Assembly: GCA_934716785.1 (NCBI GenBank)
Contig: CAKUYM010000321.1
Location: 1 to 5,106, forward strand
DNA length: 5,106 nucleotides
DNA from: an uncultured Bacteroides sp.
GTDB taxonomy: Bacteria > Bacteroidota > Bacteroidia > Bacteroidales > Bacteroidaceae
Reading direction: 5' to 3'
Below, piece after piece: positions 1 through 5,106 of this stretch. Numbering within the stretch: position 1 is the stretch's first letter; every line of letters starts with the position of its first letter. The translations under genes and the position numbers were made by a program. The notes under the pieces were generated by a model. It had not been told where the DNA came from. It saw nothing but the letters and a program-made list of their open reading frames with translations, and did no database searches.

Positions 1-2083
1 ACGCTACATAATGCAGGCCGAATGACCACAACGGACGATATTGGTATTTGGGATCTGTTCCGAACAGGTTGGACTGGTCGATTCGGATACTGCCGGTAGC
101 CGATAAACGTTGGTCGAACGAGTAGGAGGCGTTGCCATAGAATGAAACGTAGCGGTCGTCAGTATCGGTAAACTTGTCATAAGGTCCGCTGAAATAGTAG
201 CTGCCATACAAGGCTTCCGTTCCACTGATTCCTGTACCTAATTGTAGCTCATTAAACGACTTCCAAGTCAGGCTTAGCGGGTCATATCCCCATTTGGTGT
301 AATATGAGCTTTGGGTTTTCACTTGCCTTCTTTCGGCGCCGACCAGCACTTGCACGTCATGTTGTCCGAATTCTTTGTTGAAGTCGGCTTGTACACGGAA
401 TGTATATGATTTGTTCTTATTCCAAGTCTCACTTAGACGGCCTCCCACCGGGATGTGGTTGGTGATATTTCCATCCTTGATAACGGTTGCATTATTTATT
501 TCAGATTTCATCGTATAGGAGTCCACGTCATAATACTGACTTTTATAAATGACCGTGTTCTCATTCTGATAATAGACGGACAAGTGCAACTCCGGGATTA
601 TTCTGAATCTTGCGTTGACGTTTATGTTCTGGTATTTGTTATCATTGATATAATGTGCTTTGTCTATCTCGTTCAGCGGACTGTAGGTCTCATCCAATAG
701 CCCTTTGCCGACCTGTTCGTCAATAGATGCCTGCGTGCGGCTCATTGTCCATATAGCAGGGCTGCCGTCTTCATTACGAAGCATCCGGTAGGGTCTTGAG
801 TACAAATTGCTGAACCCGCTGAATCCGTTGTCGTAGTCTTCTTTGTAATTACTGTTGATTATACCTACATTCACCTGCATCCACTTAAAAAAGTCGAATT
901 GGTTCTTTAGGTTGAAACCTATACGACGGTTGGATTGCTCTTTGGCGTACGGCATATTTTCCCTATAATTGGCAGATAAGGAATACTTATAAATATCAGA
1001 GCCGCCTCTGAATGCTATGTTGTGCTGATGGGTGATTGCGGCATTGCGTATCAGCTCGTCTTTTATCTGCTGATAATTATTGCGGTTGCGATATACATCG
1101 AGCTGCGACTGCAACTCGGCATCGGTTGCTATTTCTCCAGATTCGCGTTTGTACATCAGCAGATAGACCTCGTTGGTGGCGCGTGCATCATTAGGCTGAT
1201 ACGGGTTGTGATAATACCCGAACAACTCTTGCATCAAGTCAACCAGCTCTGCGCTTGATGTAAGGTTCATGTAGCTATGCGAAGGCAATGGCGCAAACTT
1301 GATGCTACCGTTATAGCTAACCTGCGTTTTGCCTTTTTCACCGGAACGGGTAGTGATGACAATGACACCGTTGGCAGAGCGGGCTCCGTAGATAGAAGCG
1401 GCTGTAGCATCTTTCAACACTGTCACATTGATAATATCCGAGGGATTGAGAGCATCCAGTCCACCTTCATAAGGAATGCCGTCTACCACATATAATGGAG
1501 CTTGTTTGCTACTGACCAACGTCGATATCCCTCGTATGGAAGGATTGGCGTTTGGTCTTAAGTCCAGTCCTGCAATCTTTCCTTCCATTCGGTTCAGGAT
1601 ATTGGTCTGGAGTTTTCCTTCCATATCTTTGGGAGTTACGATAGCGTAGGAACCGGTTGCCCGTTCTTTCGATATAGTTTGGTATCCGGTCACCACTACT
1701 TCGTCAAGCAGGCGGCTTTCCGGTTTTAACTCTATGGCATAGAACGTTTTGCCTTGTAGAATTTTAAACTCGGTCTTGGCATATCCTACGAAAGATATTA
1801 TCACGGTATTCCCCGACTCTACGCTAAGTGAAAAATCTCCGTTCATGGCAGTGACAGTGCCGTCATTGCTTCCCTTTACAATAATGCTGGCACCGGGAAC
1901 CGCGTTGCCGTTTTCGTCTCTTACCACACCTGTGATTTTCATTTTCTTCTGACTAACTTCCATTTCTGTGTCATCGTGGCTCGTCTGATGGGCATGAGTA
2001 GAAGAAAACGGATAAAACAAAATGAAACTGAAAGCCAGTAAAACATATATACTGCTTTTCTTCGCGCTGTTTGCTATTTTCAT
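1..2083 (-). CDS. SusC/RagA-family TonB-linked outer-membrane protein, N-terminal 694 residues (3' end outside window)
   Basis: This is a TonB-dependent outer-membrane transporter of the SusC/RagA type, which imports glycans, peptides or other large ligands with a SusD-like surface lipoprotein. The frame is open from the ATG at 2083 to the left edge. Residues 1-31 form a signal peptide with a basic start, a hydrophobic core and a likely cut after THA. Residues about 49-120 are a CarboxypepD_reg-like beta-sandwich (ITGVVRDENGNAVPGASI). A TonB-box-like LDEVVVTGY follows at about 126-134, and then the plug domain, with LYVVDGIPY at 197-205 and the SusC signature DATAASIYGARSANGVIVIT at 225-244. 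The rest is aromatic-rich beta-barrel. No STN domain is present, so there is no sign of anti-sigma signalling. Family members usually have about 1000 or more residues, so roughly a third is missing. The ATG lacks a strong Shine-Dalgarno, as is common in Bacteroidetes. The gene lies 31 bp after the thioredoxin-like gene with no promoter box between them. The substrate cannot be told. Confidence 0.95.
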   Translation of the reverse strand, partial: MKIANSAKKSSIYVLLAFSFILFYPFSSTHAHQTSHDDTEMEVSQKKMKITGVVRDENGNAVPGASIIVKGSNDGTVTAMNGDFSLSVESGNTVIISFVGYAKTEFKILQGKTFYAIELKPESRLLDEVVVTGYQTISKERATGSYAIVTPKDMEGKLQTNILNRMEGKIAGLDLRPNANPSIRGISTLVSSKQAPLYVVDGIPYEGGLDALNPSDIINVTVLKDATAASIYGARSANGVIVITTRSGEKGKTQVSYNGSIKFAPLPSHSYMNLTSSAELVDLMQELFGYYHNPYQPNDARATNEVYLLMYKRESGEIATDAELQSQLDVYRNRNNYQQIKDELIRNAAITHQHNIAFRGGSDIYKYSLSANYRENMPYAKEQSNRRIGFNLKNQFDFFKWMQVNVGIINSNYKEDYDNGFSGFSNLYSRPYRMLRNEDGSPAIWTMSRTQASIDEQVGKGLLDETYSPLNEIDKAHYINDNKYQNINVNARFRIIPELHLSVYYQNENTVIYKSQYYDVDSYTMKSEINNATVIKDGNITNHIPVGGRLSETWNKNKSYTFRVQADFNKEFGQHDVQVLVGAERRQVKTQSSYYTKWGYDPLSLTWKSFNELQLGTGISGTEALYGSYYFSGPYDKFTDTDDRYVSFYGNASYSFDQRLSATGSIRIDQSNLFGTDPKYQYRPLWSFGLHYVA

Positions 2084-2114
2084 ATATTGAGGATTAAAAT
2101 TGAGAGTATTCGGG

Positions 2115-3278
2115 TTACTTCCTTCTGGGTTTTGCTTTCAATGCATCCGGACGCATATTGTACGTAGACTTACCATGGGCAGGCGGAGCGATGATATAAG
2201 CCGGAACAGTCTGCTTGCCGTTTATCCTGCTGATAACCATTTCCAAAGCTGACGCATATTCCTGATGGATAAAGGCGTCATCTCTTTCTTTTTGGTTGTA
2301 AGCGATATATCGCAAATAACCGACGCATTTGTAGAACCATTCATCGGGCATTTCATCAGCTTTGTAGCTTAAGCGTGCGATATATTTCAGGCGTGCGATA
2401 AGTTCTTGCTGATTGATGTTCTCATCGGCAATCATTGCATCAATCCGGGTTATAGCATCTTTATACTCCTTTTTGTTGATACTGTTGTTGATATGAATCA
2501 TTTTGCAGTTGAAGTCTTTTCCTTCGTAATCACATAGCGCTTCAATGATAGCGAGGTCACCGTACATGGTCTCTTTGGCTAATTTTGCATCTACGGCTTC
2601 CTTGCCGAAAATCTGGCAGAAGGCAGTATAATTATCGGATACTTGTTTCAGATAGGGAGTTATGCCCGGGATGCTGTTTGTATAGATTTCCCATATATCG
2701 GGATCAGTCAGCTTGGCACCGTTTTTCAACAATTCTTCAAAGGCTTTCTGTACATTGTCACGTGCATATATAGAGTGGTTGTAATGGATGTAATTGATTA
2801 AAAAAGCACGTTCTCTATTACCTTTTGCATATTCTTCCTGCAGGTAGAAAGAACGCTGCGTGGGGATGGTGGCGTCTTTGCCTGTCTGGATGAATTGCTC
2901 TGCCGATTGGCGGCTACTGCTTCGATGAACCATCTTTTCTGTTGCCGGGTCAACGAATGCATAAGTGGGATAGCTCCGCACTCCGTATTCCTTGGCCAAA
3001 GCGATTCCTTCGCCCTCTTCCGCATCTATTTTCAGATTGACGAATGTCTGATTGTAGTAATATCCCACTGTCGGCAAGGAAAATACAGTTTGCGCCATAT
3101 TCATGCAAGGACCGCACCACTGGGTGTAGAAGTCGATGAATATAAGCCTGTTCTCGGCTTTTGCCTTTGATACGGCTTGCGACCATGTCACATCATGTAA
3201 GAAGTTGATACCTGCGCTTTGAGCACTTAAAGAAATCGCATAAATACATGCTGATAAAATAAATAGGTGTCTTTTCAT
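2115..3278 (-). CDS. Secreted thioredoxin-fold protein with WCGPC active site and long helical C-terminal region
   Basis: This is a predicted periplasmic thiol-disulfide protein of 387 residues. Residues 1-22 look like a Sec signal peptide (MKRH, a hydrophobic run, then SAQSAG). The thioredoxin fold spans about 26-136, with IDFYTQWCGPC at 48-58 (redox cysteines C55 and C58) and the expected cis-proline at P104 in RSYPTYAF. Residues about 140-387 are mostly helical and charged, have no family I recognise, carry several more cysteines and end in a basic tail (KAKPRRK). The two active cysteines and cis-proline suggest a working reductase or oxidase rather than a dead fold; the partner is unknown. 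The gene is upstream of and on the same strand as susC with a 31-bp gap, so co-transcription is likely. Its ATG at 3278 overlaps no credible gene. Thioredoxin or TlpA-like genes beside SusC/SusD pairs are known in Bacteroidetes; what this one acts on is inference. Confidence 0.92.
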   Translation of the reverse strand: MKRHLFILSACIYAISLSAQSAGINFLHDVTWSQAVSKAKAENRLIFIDFYTQWCGPCMNMAQTVFSLPTVGYYYNQTFVNLKIDAEEGEGIALAKEYGVRSYPTYAFVDPATEKMVHRSSSRQSAEQFIQTGKDATIPTQRSFYLQEEYAKGNRERAFLINYIHYNHSIYARDNVQKAFEELLKNGAKLTDPDIWEIYTNSIPGITPYLKQVSDNYTAFCQIFGKEAVDAKLAKETMYGDLAIIEALCDYEGKDFNCKMIHINNSINKKEYKDAITRIDAMIADENINQQELIARLKYIARLSYKADEMPDEWFYKCVGYLRYIAYNQKERDDAFIHQEYASALEMVISRINGKQTVPAYIIAPPAHGKSTYNMRPDALKAKPRRK

Positions 3279-3341
3279 ATATTATTATTTTGGTTAATAA
3301 TGATTGCGGTATGTTTAGGAAGCGGCTTTTCTCTTTTGTTG

Positions 3342-3349
3342 CAAAGTTC
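3342..3349 (-). promoter_or_regulatory. Possible -7 promoter element for the thioredoxin-susC operon
   Basis: Read on the minus strand this is GAACTTTG, followed by C. It differs from the Bacteroidetes -7 consensus TAnnTTTG at one position. It would place the transcript start about 55-60 nt before the ATG at 3278, a reasonable leader length. No good TTTG or TTG -33 element is seen about 20 bp upstream, so this is a weak call. Confidence 0.3.
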
Positions 3350-3453
3350 ATATTTCTTTCTGCTATCATGCATCTTGGCAGTATCCATTTTATTCTATTT
3401 GTCTGATAGTGATATTACTTTTATCCATATTATCATATCTATTCTTTTTTTCG

Positions 3454-3461
3454 TATATTTG
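3454..3461 (+). promoter_or_regulatory. Bacteroidetes -7 promoter element TATATTTG (distal copy) before the XRE gene
   Basis: TATATTTG is an exact match to the -7 consensus TAnnTTTG and is followed by C, as is common. Transcription from it would start near 3467 and give a leader of about 55 nt. No clear -33 TTTG lies at the usual distance upstream. The same box recurs 31 bp downstream. Confidence 0.45.
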
Positions 3462-3484
3462 CTCCGAACGAAACTTTTCATTTG

Positions 3485-3492
3485 TATATTTG
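3485..3492 (+). promoter_or_regulatory. Bacteroidetes -7 promoter element TATATTTG (proximal copy) before the XRE gene
   Basis: This is a second exact TAnnTTTG match, 29 nt before the ATG at 3522. A TTTG at 3458-3461, which is the end of the distal box, lies 23 nt upstream. It could serve as the -33 element, though the spacing is slightly long. Transcription would start near 3498 and leave a leader of about 24 nt that contains the AAAGGA ribosome site. Confidence 0.5.
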
Positions 3493-3510
3493 TTGGGTTT
3501 CAAAACGAAA

Positions 3511-3516
3511 AAAGGA
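3511..3516 (+). promoter_or_regulatory. Ribosome binding site for the XRE gene
   Basis: AAAGGA ends 5 nt before the ATG at 3522. A recognisable Shine-Dalgarno is not common in Bacteroidetes, so it helps fix this ATG as the start and argues against the longer open frame that begins at 3267. Confidence 0.6.
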
Positions 3517-3521
3517 ATATA

Positions 3522-3968
3522 ATGGAAATAGAAGAATTGGTTGCTGCTGGGAGAGTCCATCATGGACGTAATATACGTCGCACCCGTATAGAAAAGAATA
3601 TAAAGCAGGAGGCTTTGAGCGAATTGGTACATTTGTCTCAGCCTGCTATCTCTAAGTATGAGAAGATGAGGGTGATTGATGATGAGATGCTGCAACGTTT
3701 TGCGCGGGCGTTGAATGTGCCTTTCGATTATTTGAAGAATCTGGAAGAGAATGCGCAGACGGTGGTGTTCGAGAATAATACGGTGTATAATAGTGACCAG
3801 GCTTCTGCAAATATTGGAGTGGATGTAGAAGAAAACAATCGGATGAACAACTTCAACCCCATTGATAAAATCACTGAACTCTACGAACGCCTTTTGAAAG
3901 AAAAGGATGAAAAGTATGCCGCCTTAGAACGTCGTTTGCAGAACATCGAGCAAAGTTTGCAGAAATAA
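3522..3968 (+). CDS. XRE-family helix-turn-helix transcriptional regulator with C-terminal coiled coil
   Basis: This is a small DNA-binding protein of 148 residues. Residues about 14-73 form a Cro/C1-type helix-turn-helix: GRNIRRTRIEKNIKQEALSE gives helices 1 and 2, SQPAISKYEK at 39-48 is the recognition helix, and DDEMLQRFARALNVPFDYLKN completes the five-helix domain. Residues about 75-112 are an Asn-rich linker (VVFENNTVYN). Residues about 113-148 (PIDKITELYERLLKEKDEKY onward) are a strongly charged amphipathic helix, probably a dimerising coiled coil. The shape and wording resemble a set of small XRE proteins widespread in Bacteroides genomes. The frame is open back to 3267, but the ATG at 3522 was chosen because it has an AAAGGA site, follows promoter boxes and starts at the family's usual N-terminus (MEIEELVAAGRVHHGRNI). 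The gene is divergent from the thioredoxin-susC operon and on the same strand as the ATPase. Its target is unknown; autoregulation is plausible. Confidence 0.9.
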   Translation: MEIEELVAAGRVHHGRNIRRTRIEKNIKQEALSELVHLSQPAISKYEKMRVIDDEMLQRFARALNVPFDYLKNLEENAQTVVFENNTVYNSDQASANIGVDVEENNRMNNFNPIDKITELYERLLKEKDEKYAALERRLQNIEQSLQK

Positions 3969-4090
3969 GAAGATAGATTACGGATTGGAAGAGAACTTTT
4001 TGAGGAACATAGAACAGAACACCTCTTCCTTATATAATAGACTGGACTTTTAAACTTTCTGGAGAGGACAGTCAAAAAACAATCTTTATT

Positions 4091-4100
4091 AAAAGGAGAA
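4091..4100 (+). promoter_or_regulatory. Purine-rich Shine-Dalgarno-like site AAAAGGAGAA
   Basis: This is a good ribosome-site match, but it lies 66 nt before the preferred ATPase start at 4167. Its last strong base pair is 11 nt before a GTG at 4110 and about 20 nt before an ATG at 4119, both in frame with the ATPase. If used, it would add 19 or 16 hydrophobic residues (MDIIIIFAIIVFIIIT). It may also be chance in a purine-rich stretch. Confidence 0.3.
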
Positions 4101-4125
4101 ATCGGAATAGTGGTTATTATGGATA

Positions 4126-4164
4126 TAATTATTATATTTGCAATAATTGTATTTATAATAATTA
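4126..4164. repeat. 39-bp imperfect palindrome immediately before the ATPase start codon
   Basis: The outer arms TAATTATTATA (4126-4136) and TATAATAATTA (4154-4164) are perfect 11-bp inverted repeats. The inner CAAT-A-ATTG (4141-4149) shares the same centre, base 4145. In all, 16 of 19 positions pair by Watson-Crick rules, with one G-T and two T-T mismatches. It ends 2 nt before the ATG at 4167 and overlaps the box at 4133-4140. It could be an operator for a dimeric regulator or an RNA hairpin that hides the start. The strong A/T bias raises the odds of chance symmetry. Confidence 0.6.
4133..4140 (+). promoter_or_regulatory. Bacteroidetes -7 promoter element TATATTTG before the ATPase gene
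   Basis: This is an exact TAnnTTTG match followed by C, identical to the two boxes before the XRE gene. Transcription would start near 4147 and leave a leader of about 20 nt to the ATG at 4167. No clear -33 element is seen upstream. Its presence inside the alternative N-terminal extension argues that this stretch is regulatory, not coding. Confidence 0.45.
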
Positions 4165-4166
4165 CT

Positions 4167-5036
4167 ATGGCTATTGTCAATAACCCTTTTATCGTAGGTG
4201 GATACCTATCTCCTCATTACTTTTGTGACCGGGAAACGGAAACAGAGCAACTGATACGTAATATTACGAATGGCAGGAATGTCGTAATCATCTCCGTACG
4301 CCGTATGGGAAAGACAGGGCTTATTCGTCATTGCTTTTATCAGGATAAGATAAAAGAGAATTATCACACTTTCTTTATTGATGTATATGCCACAGCCAGC
4401 CTGCGAGAGTTTGTTTTTGCTTTGGGAAAGGAAATCTTCGAAAGATTAAAACCAAGAGGAATGAAATTCATAGAACGGTTCTTTTCCATAATCTCATCCT
4501 TACGGGCCGGGTTCAAACTGGATGCTATCACAGGTGAACCCACTTTTGACCTTGGTTTGGGAGATATTCATGCGGCAGAAATCACACTGGACGAGATCTT
4601 CGCTTATTTGGAACAGGCAGACAAGCCTTGCATAGTAGCCATCGACGAATTTCAGCAAATAGGTAATTATGCGGAAAAGAACGTAGAAGCCATACTTAGA
4701 ACTAAAGTACAGCATTGCCGGAATGCCCATTTCATCTTTGCCGGAAGCCAAAAGCATGTGATGATGAATATGTTCAATAGTCCGGCACGTCCTTTTTATC
4801 AGAGTGTCAATATGATGCACTTGGAGAGTATTCCGCAGGAAAAATACAAAGCATTTGTTGAAAGGCTCTTTGCCGAAAATGAAAAACGCATTGAAGAAAA
4901 GTTGATAGATGATGTATATGAATCCTTCGAGGGACATACTTGGTATCTCCAACTCATGTTTAATGAATTATATATTCTGACAGAGAAAGGAAGTTTATGC
5001 GACTCTTCTTTGATAGATACAGCACTAACTAACTAA
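4167..5036 (+). CDS. AAA+ ATPase (archaeal-ATPase/ATPase_2-like), apparently truncated at the C-terminus
   Basis: This is a predicted cytoplasmic P-loop ATPase of the STAND-like group common in Bacteroides; its cellular role is not established. From the ATG at 4167 it has 289 residues. NPFIVGGYLSPHYFCDRE at 6-22 is the family's N-terminal signature. Walker A is SVRRMGKT at 43-50, Walker B is CIVAIDEFQQI at 155-165 (D160, E161), a sensor-1-like strand is HFIFAGSQ at 188-195, and R208 in SPARPFYQ is a candidate arginine finger. The helical part at about 224-289 (EKYKAFVERLF, FEGHTWYLQLM) is the start of the lid. Relatives I recall have about 370-390 residues and continue past ALxN into a winged-helix domain; here the protein stops at DTALTN. 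Starts at 4110 (GTG) or 4119 (ATG) would add a hydrophobic segment, but the family normally begins near residue 4, so 4167 is preferred. Without the C-terminal domain it may be a decaying or altered copy, although the ATPase core looks intact. Confidence 0.85.
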   Translation: MAIVNNPFIVGGYLSPHYFCDRETETEQLIRNITNGRNVVIISVRRMGKTGLIRHCFYQDKIKENYHTFFIDVYATASLREFVFALGKEIFERLKPRGMKFIERFFSIISSLRAGFKLDAITGEPTFDLGLGDIHAAEITLDEIFAYLEQADKPCIVAIDEFQQIGNYAEKNVEAILRTKVQHCRNAHFIFAGSQKHVMMNMFNSPARPFYQSVNMMHLESIPQEKYKAFVERLFAENEKRIEEKLIDDVYESFEGHTWYLQLMFNELYILTEKGSLCDSSLIDTALTN

Positions 5037-5042
5037 AGTTTC

Positions 5043-5075
5043 CCACCCCTCATTAAATAGCTTGAAGAGGGGTGG
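5043..5075 (+). terminator. Hairpin after the ATPase gene, probable terminator
   Basis: CCACCCCTC (5043-5051) and GAGGGGTGG (5067-5075) form a perfect, GC-rich 9-bp stem with a 15-nt A/T-rich loop, 6 nt after the TAA. The tract after it (ATTATCTTT) is only moderately T-rich, so termination may be incomplete. The loop's 3' side belongs to a second inverted repeat, which makes the element more complex than a plain terminator. Confidence 0.6.
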
Positions 5076-5091
5076 ATTATCTTTCAAGCTA
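5058..5091. repeat. Second 9-bp inverted repeat interlocked with the terminator hairpin
   Basis: TAGCTTGAA (5058-5066) and TTCAAGCTA (5083-5091) are perfect inverted repeats 16 nt apart. The left arm lies in the loop of the 5043-5075 hairpin and directly abuts its 3' arm, giving the order A-B-A'-B'. The two stems could form together as a pseudoknot or compete as alternatives. Confidence 0.6.
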
Positions 5092-5106
5092 CATGTACTC
5101 AATGTT

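Larger units (their letters stand above)
3969..4166. other. AT-rich spacer between the XRE regulator and the ATPase gene
   Basis: This 198-bp stretch has no credible gene. The first part holds only weak inverted repeats: GGAAGAG at 3987-3993 with CTCTTCC at 4023-4029 (29-nt loop), and GACTG at 4040-4044 with CAGTC at 4069-4073. Neither is followed by a T run, so no terminator is called for the XRE gene. The last 50 bp are almost pure A/T and contain a promoter-like box and a long palindrome, listed separately. Confidence 0.6.

Noticed and set aside
455..1952. Short plus-strand open frames (455-700, 1022-1258, 1277-1495, 1749-1952)
   Set aside because: They lie opposite the continuous SusC frame, look like no known protein and have no promoter or ribosome site. 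They are shadows of susC.
2585..3186. Open frames on both strands inside the thioredoxin-like gene
   Set aside because: The thioredoxin frame has a signal peptide, active site and cis-proline; the others have no recognisable features and overlap it fully.
3244..3278. Lipobox LSAC at residues 8-11 of the thioredoxin-like protein
   Set aside because: The hydrophobic stretch before the cysteine is too short for a normal lipoprotein signal, and the hydrophobic core continues past it to a standard Sec cut near SAQSAG.
3267..3521. N-terminal extension of the XRE gene by 85 hydrophobic residues, which would make a membrane-linked regulator
   Set aside because: The stretch overlaps the start of the divergent thioredoxin gene and contains two TAnnTTTG boxes and the AAAGGA site. 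T-rich promoter DNA read in this frame gives Phe, Leu and Ile by composition, and the family starts at the ATG at 3522.
3987..4029. Inverted repeat GGAAGAG/CTCTTCC as a terminator for the XRE gene
   Set aside because: The stem is 7 bp with a 29-nt loop and no T run follows, so it does not look like an intrinsic terminator.
4110..4166. Hydrophobic 19-residue N-terminal anchor on the ATPase from the GTG at 4110
   Set aside because: A Shine-Dalgarno-like site precedes it, so it is not excluded. However, the residues come from an ATT-rich palindrome with a promoter box, and the family's usual start fits the ATG at 4167.
4500..4952. Minus-strand open frame of 150 codons opposite the ATPase
   Set aside because: The ATPase frame carries Walker motifs across this stretch; the antisense frame has composition typical of a shadow and no family features.

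Overview
The window looks like a piece of a Bacteroidales (Bacteroides or Parabacteroides-like) chromosome. The evidence is a SusC/RagA-type TonB-linked outer-membrane protein, a small XRE regulator and an AAA+ ATPase of types common in that order, and several copies of TATATTTG, which matches the Bacteroidetes -7 promoter element TAnnTTTG. No RNA genes, CRISPR arrays, insertion sequences or transposases were seen.

Layout. Positions 1-2083 (minus strand) hold the first 694 codons of a susC-like gene that runs off the left edge. Positions 2115-3278 (minus strand) hold a secreted thioredoxin-fold protein of 387 residues with a WCGPC active site. It lies 31 bp upstream of susC on the same strand, so the two probably form the start of one operon that continues to the left, where a susD-like partner would be expected. 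Positions 3279-3521 are an AT-rich divergent promoter region. Positions 3522-3968 (plus strand) hold an XRE-family regulator of 148 residues with a C-terminal coiled coil. Positions 3969-4166 are an AT-rich spacer that ends in a 39-bp imperfect palindrome just before the next start codon. Positions 4167-5036 (plus strand) hold an AAA+ ATPase with intact Walker motifs but without the C-terminal winged-helix region expected of its family. It is followed by a hairpin at 5043-5075 that interlocks with a second inverted repeat at 5058-5091.

How the parts may fit together (inference). The minus-strand operon would handle uptake of an unknown ligand at the outer membrane, with the thioredoxin protein acting in the periplasm. 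The XRE protein is divergent from it and could control that operon, itself or the ATPase gene; nothing in the sequence settles which. The most unusual features are the palindrome overlapping a promoter-like box before the ATPase, the early end of the ATPase at a (CTAA)3 repeat that stops all three frames, and the pseudoknot-like arrangement after it. I found no convincing evidence of a complete new multi-gene system.
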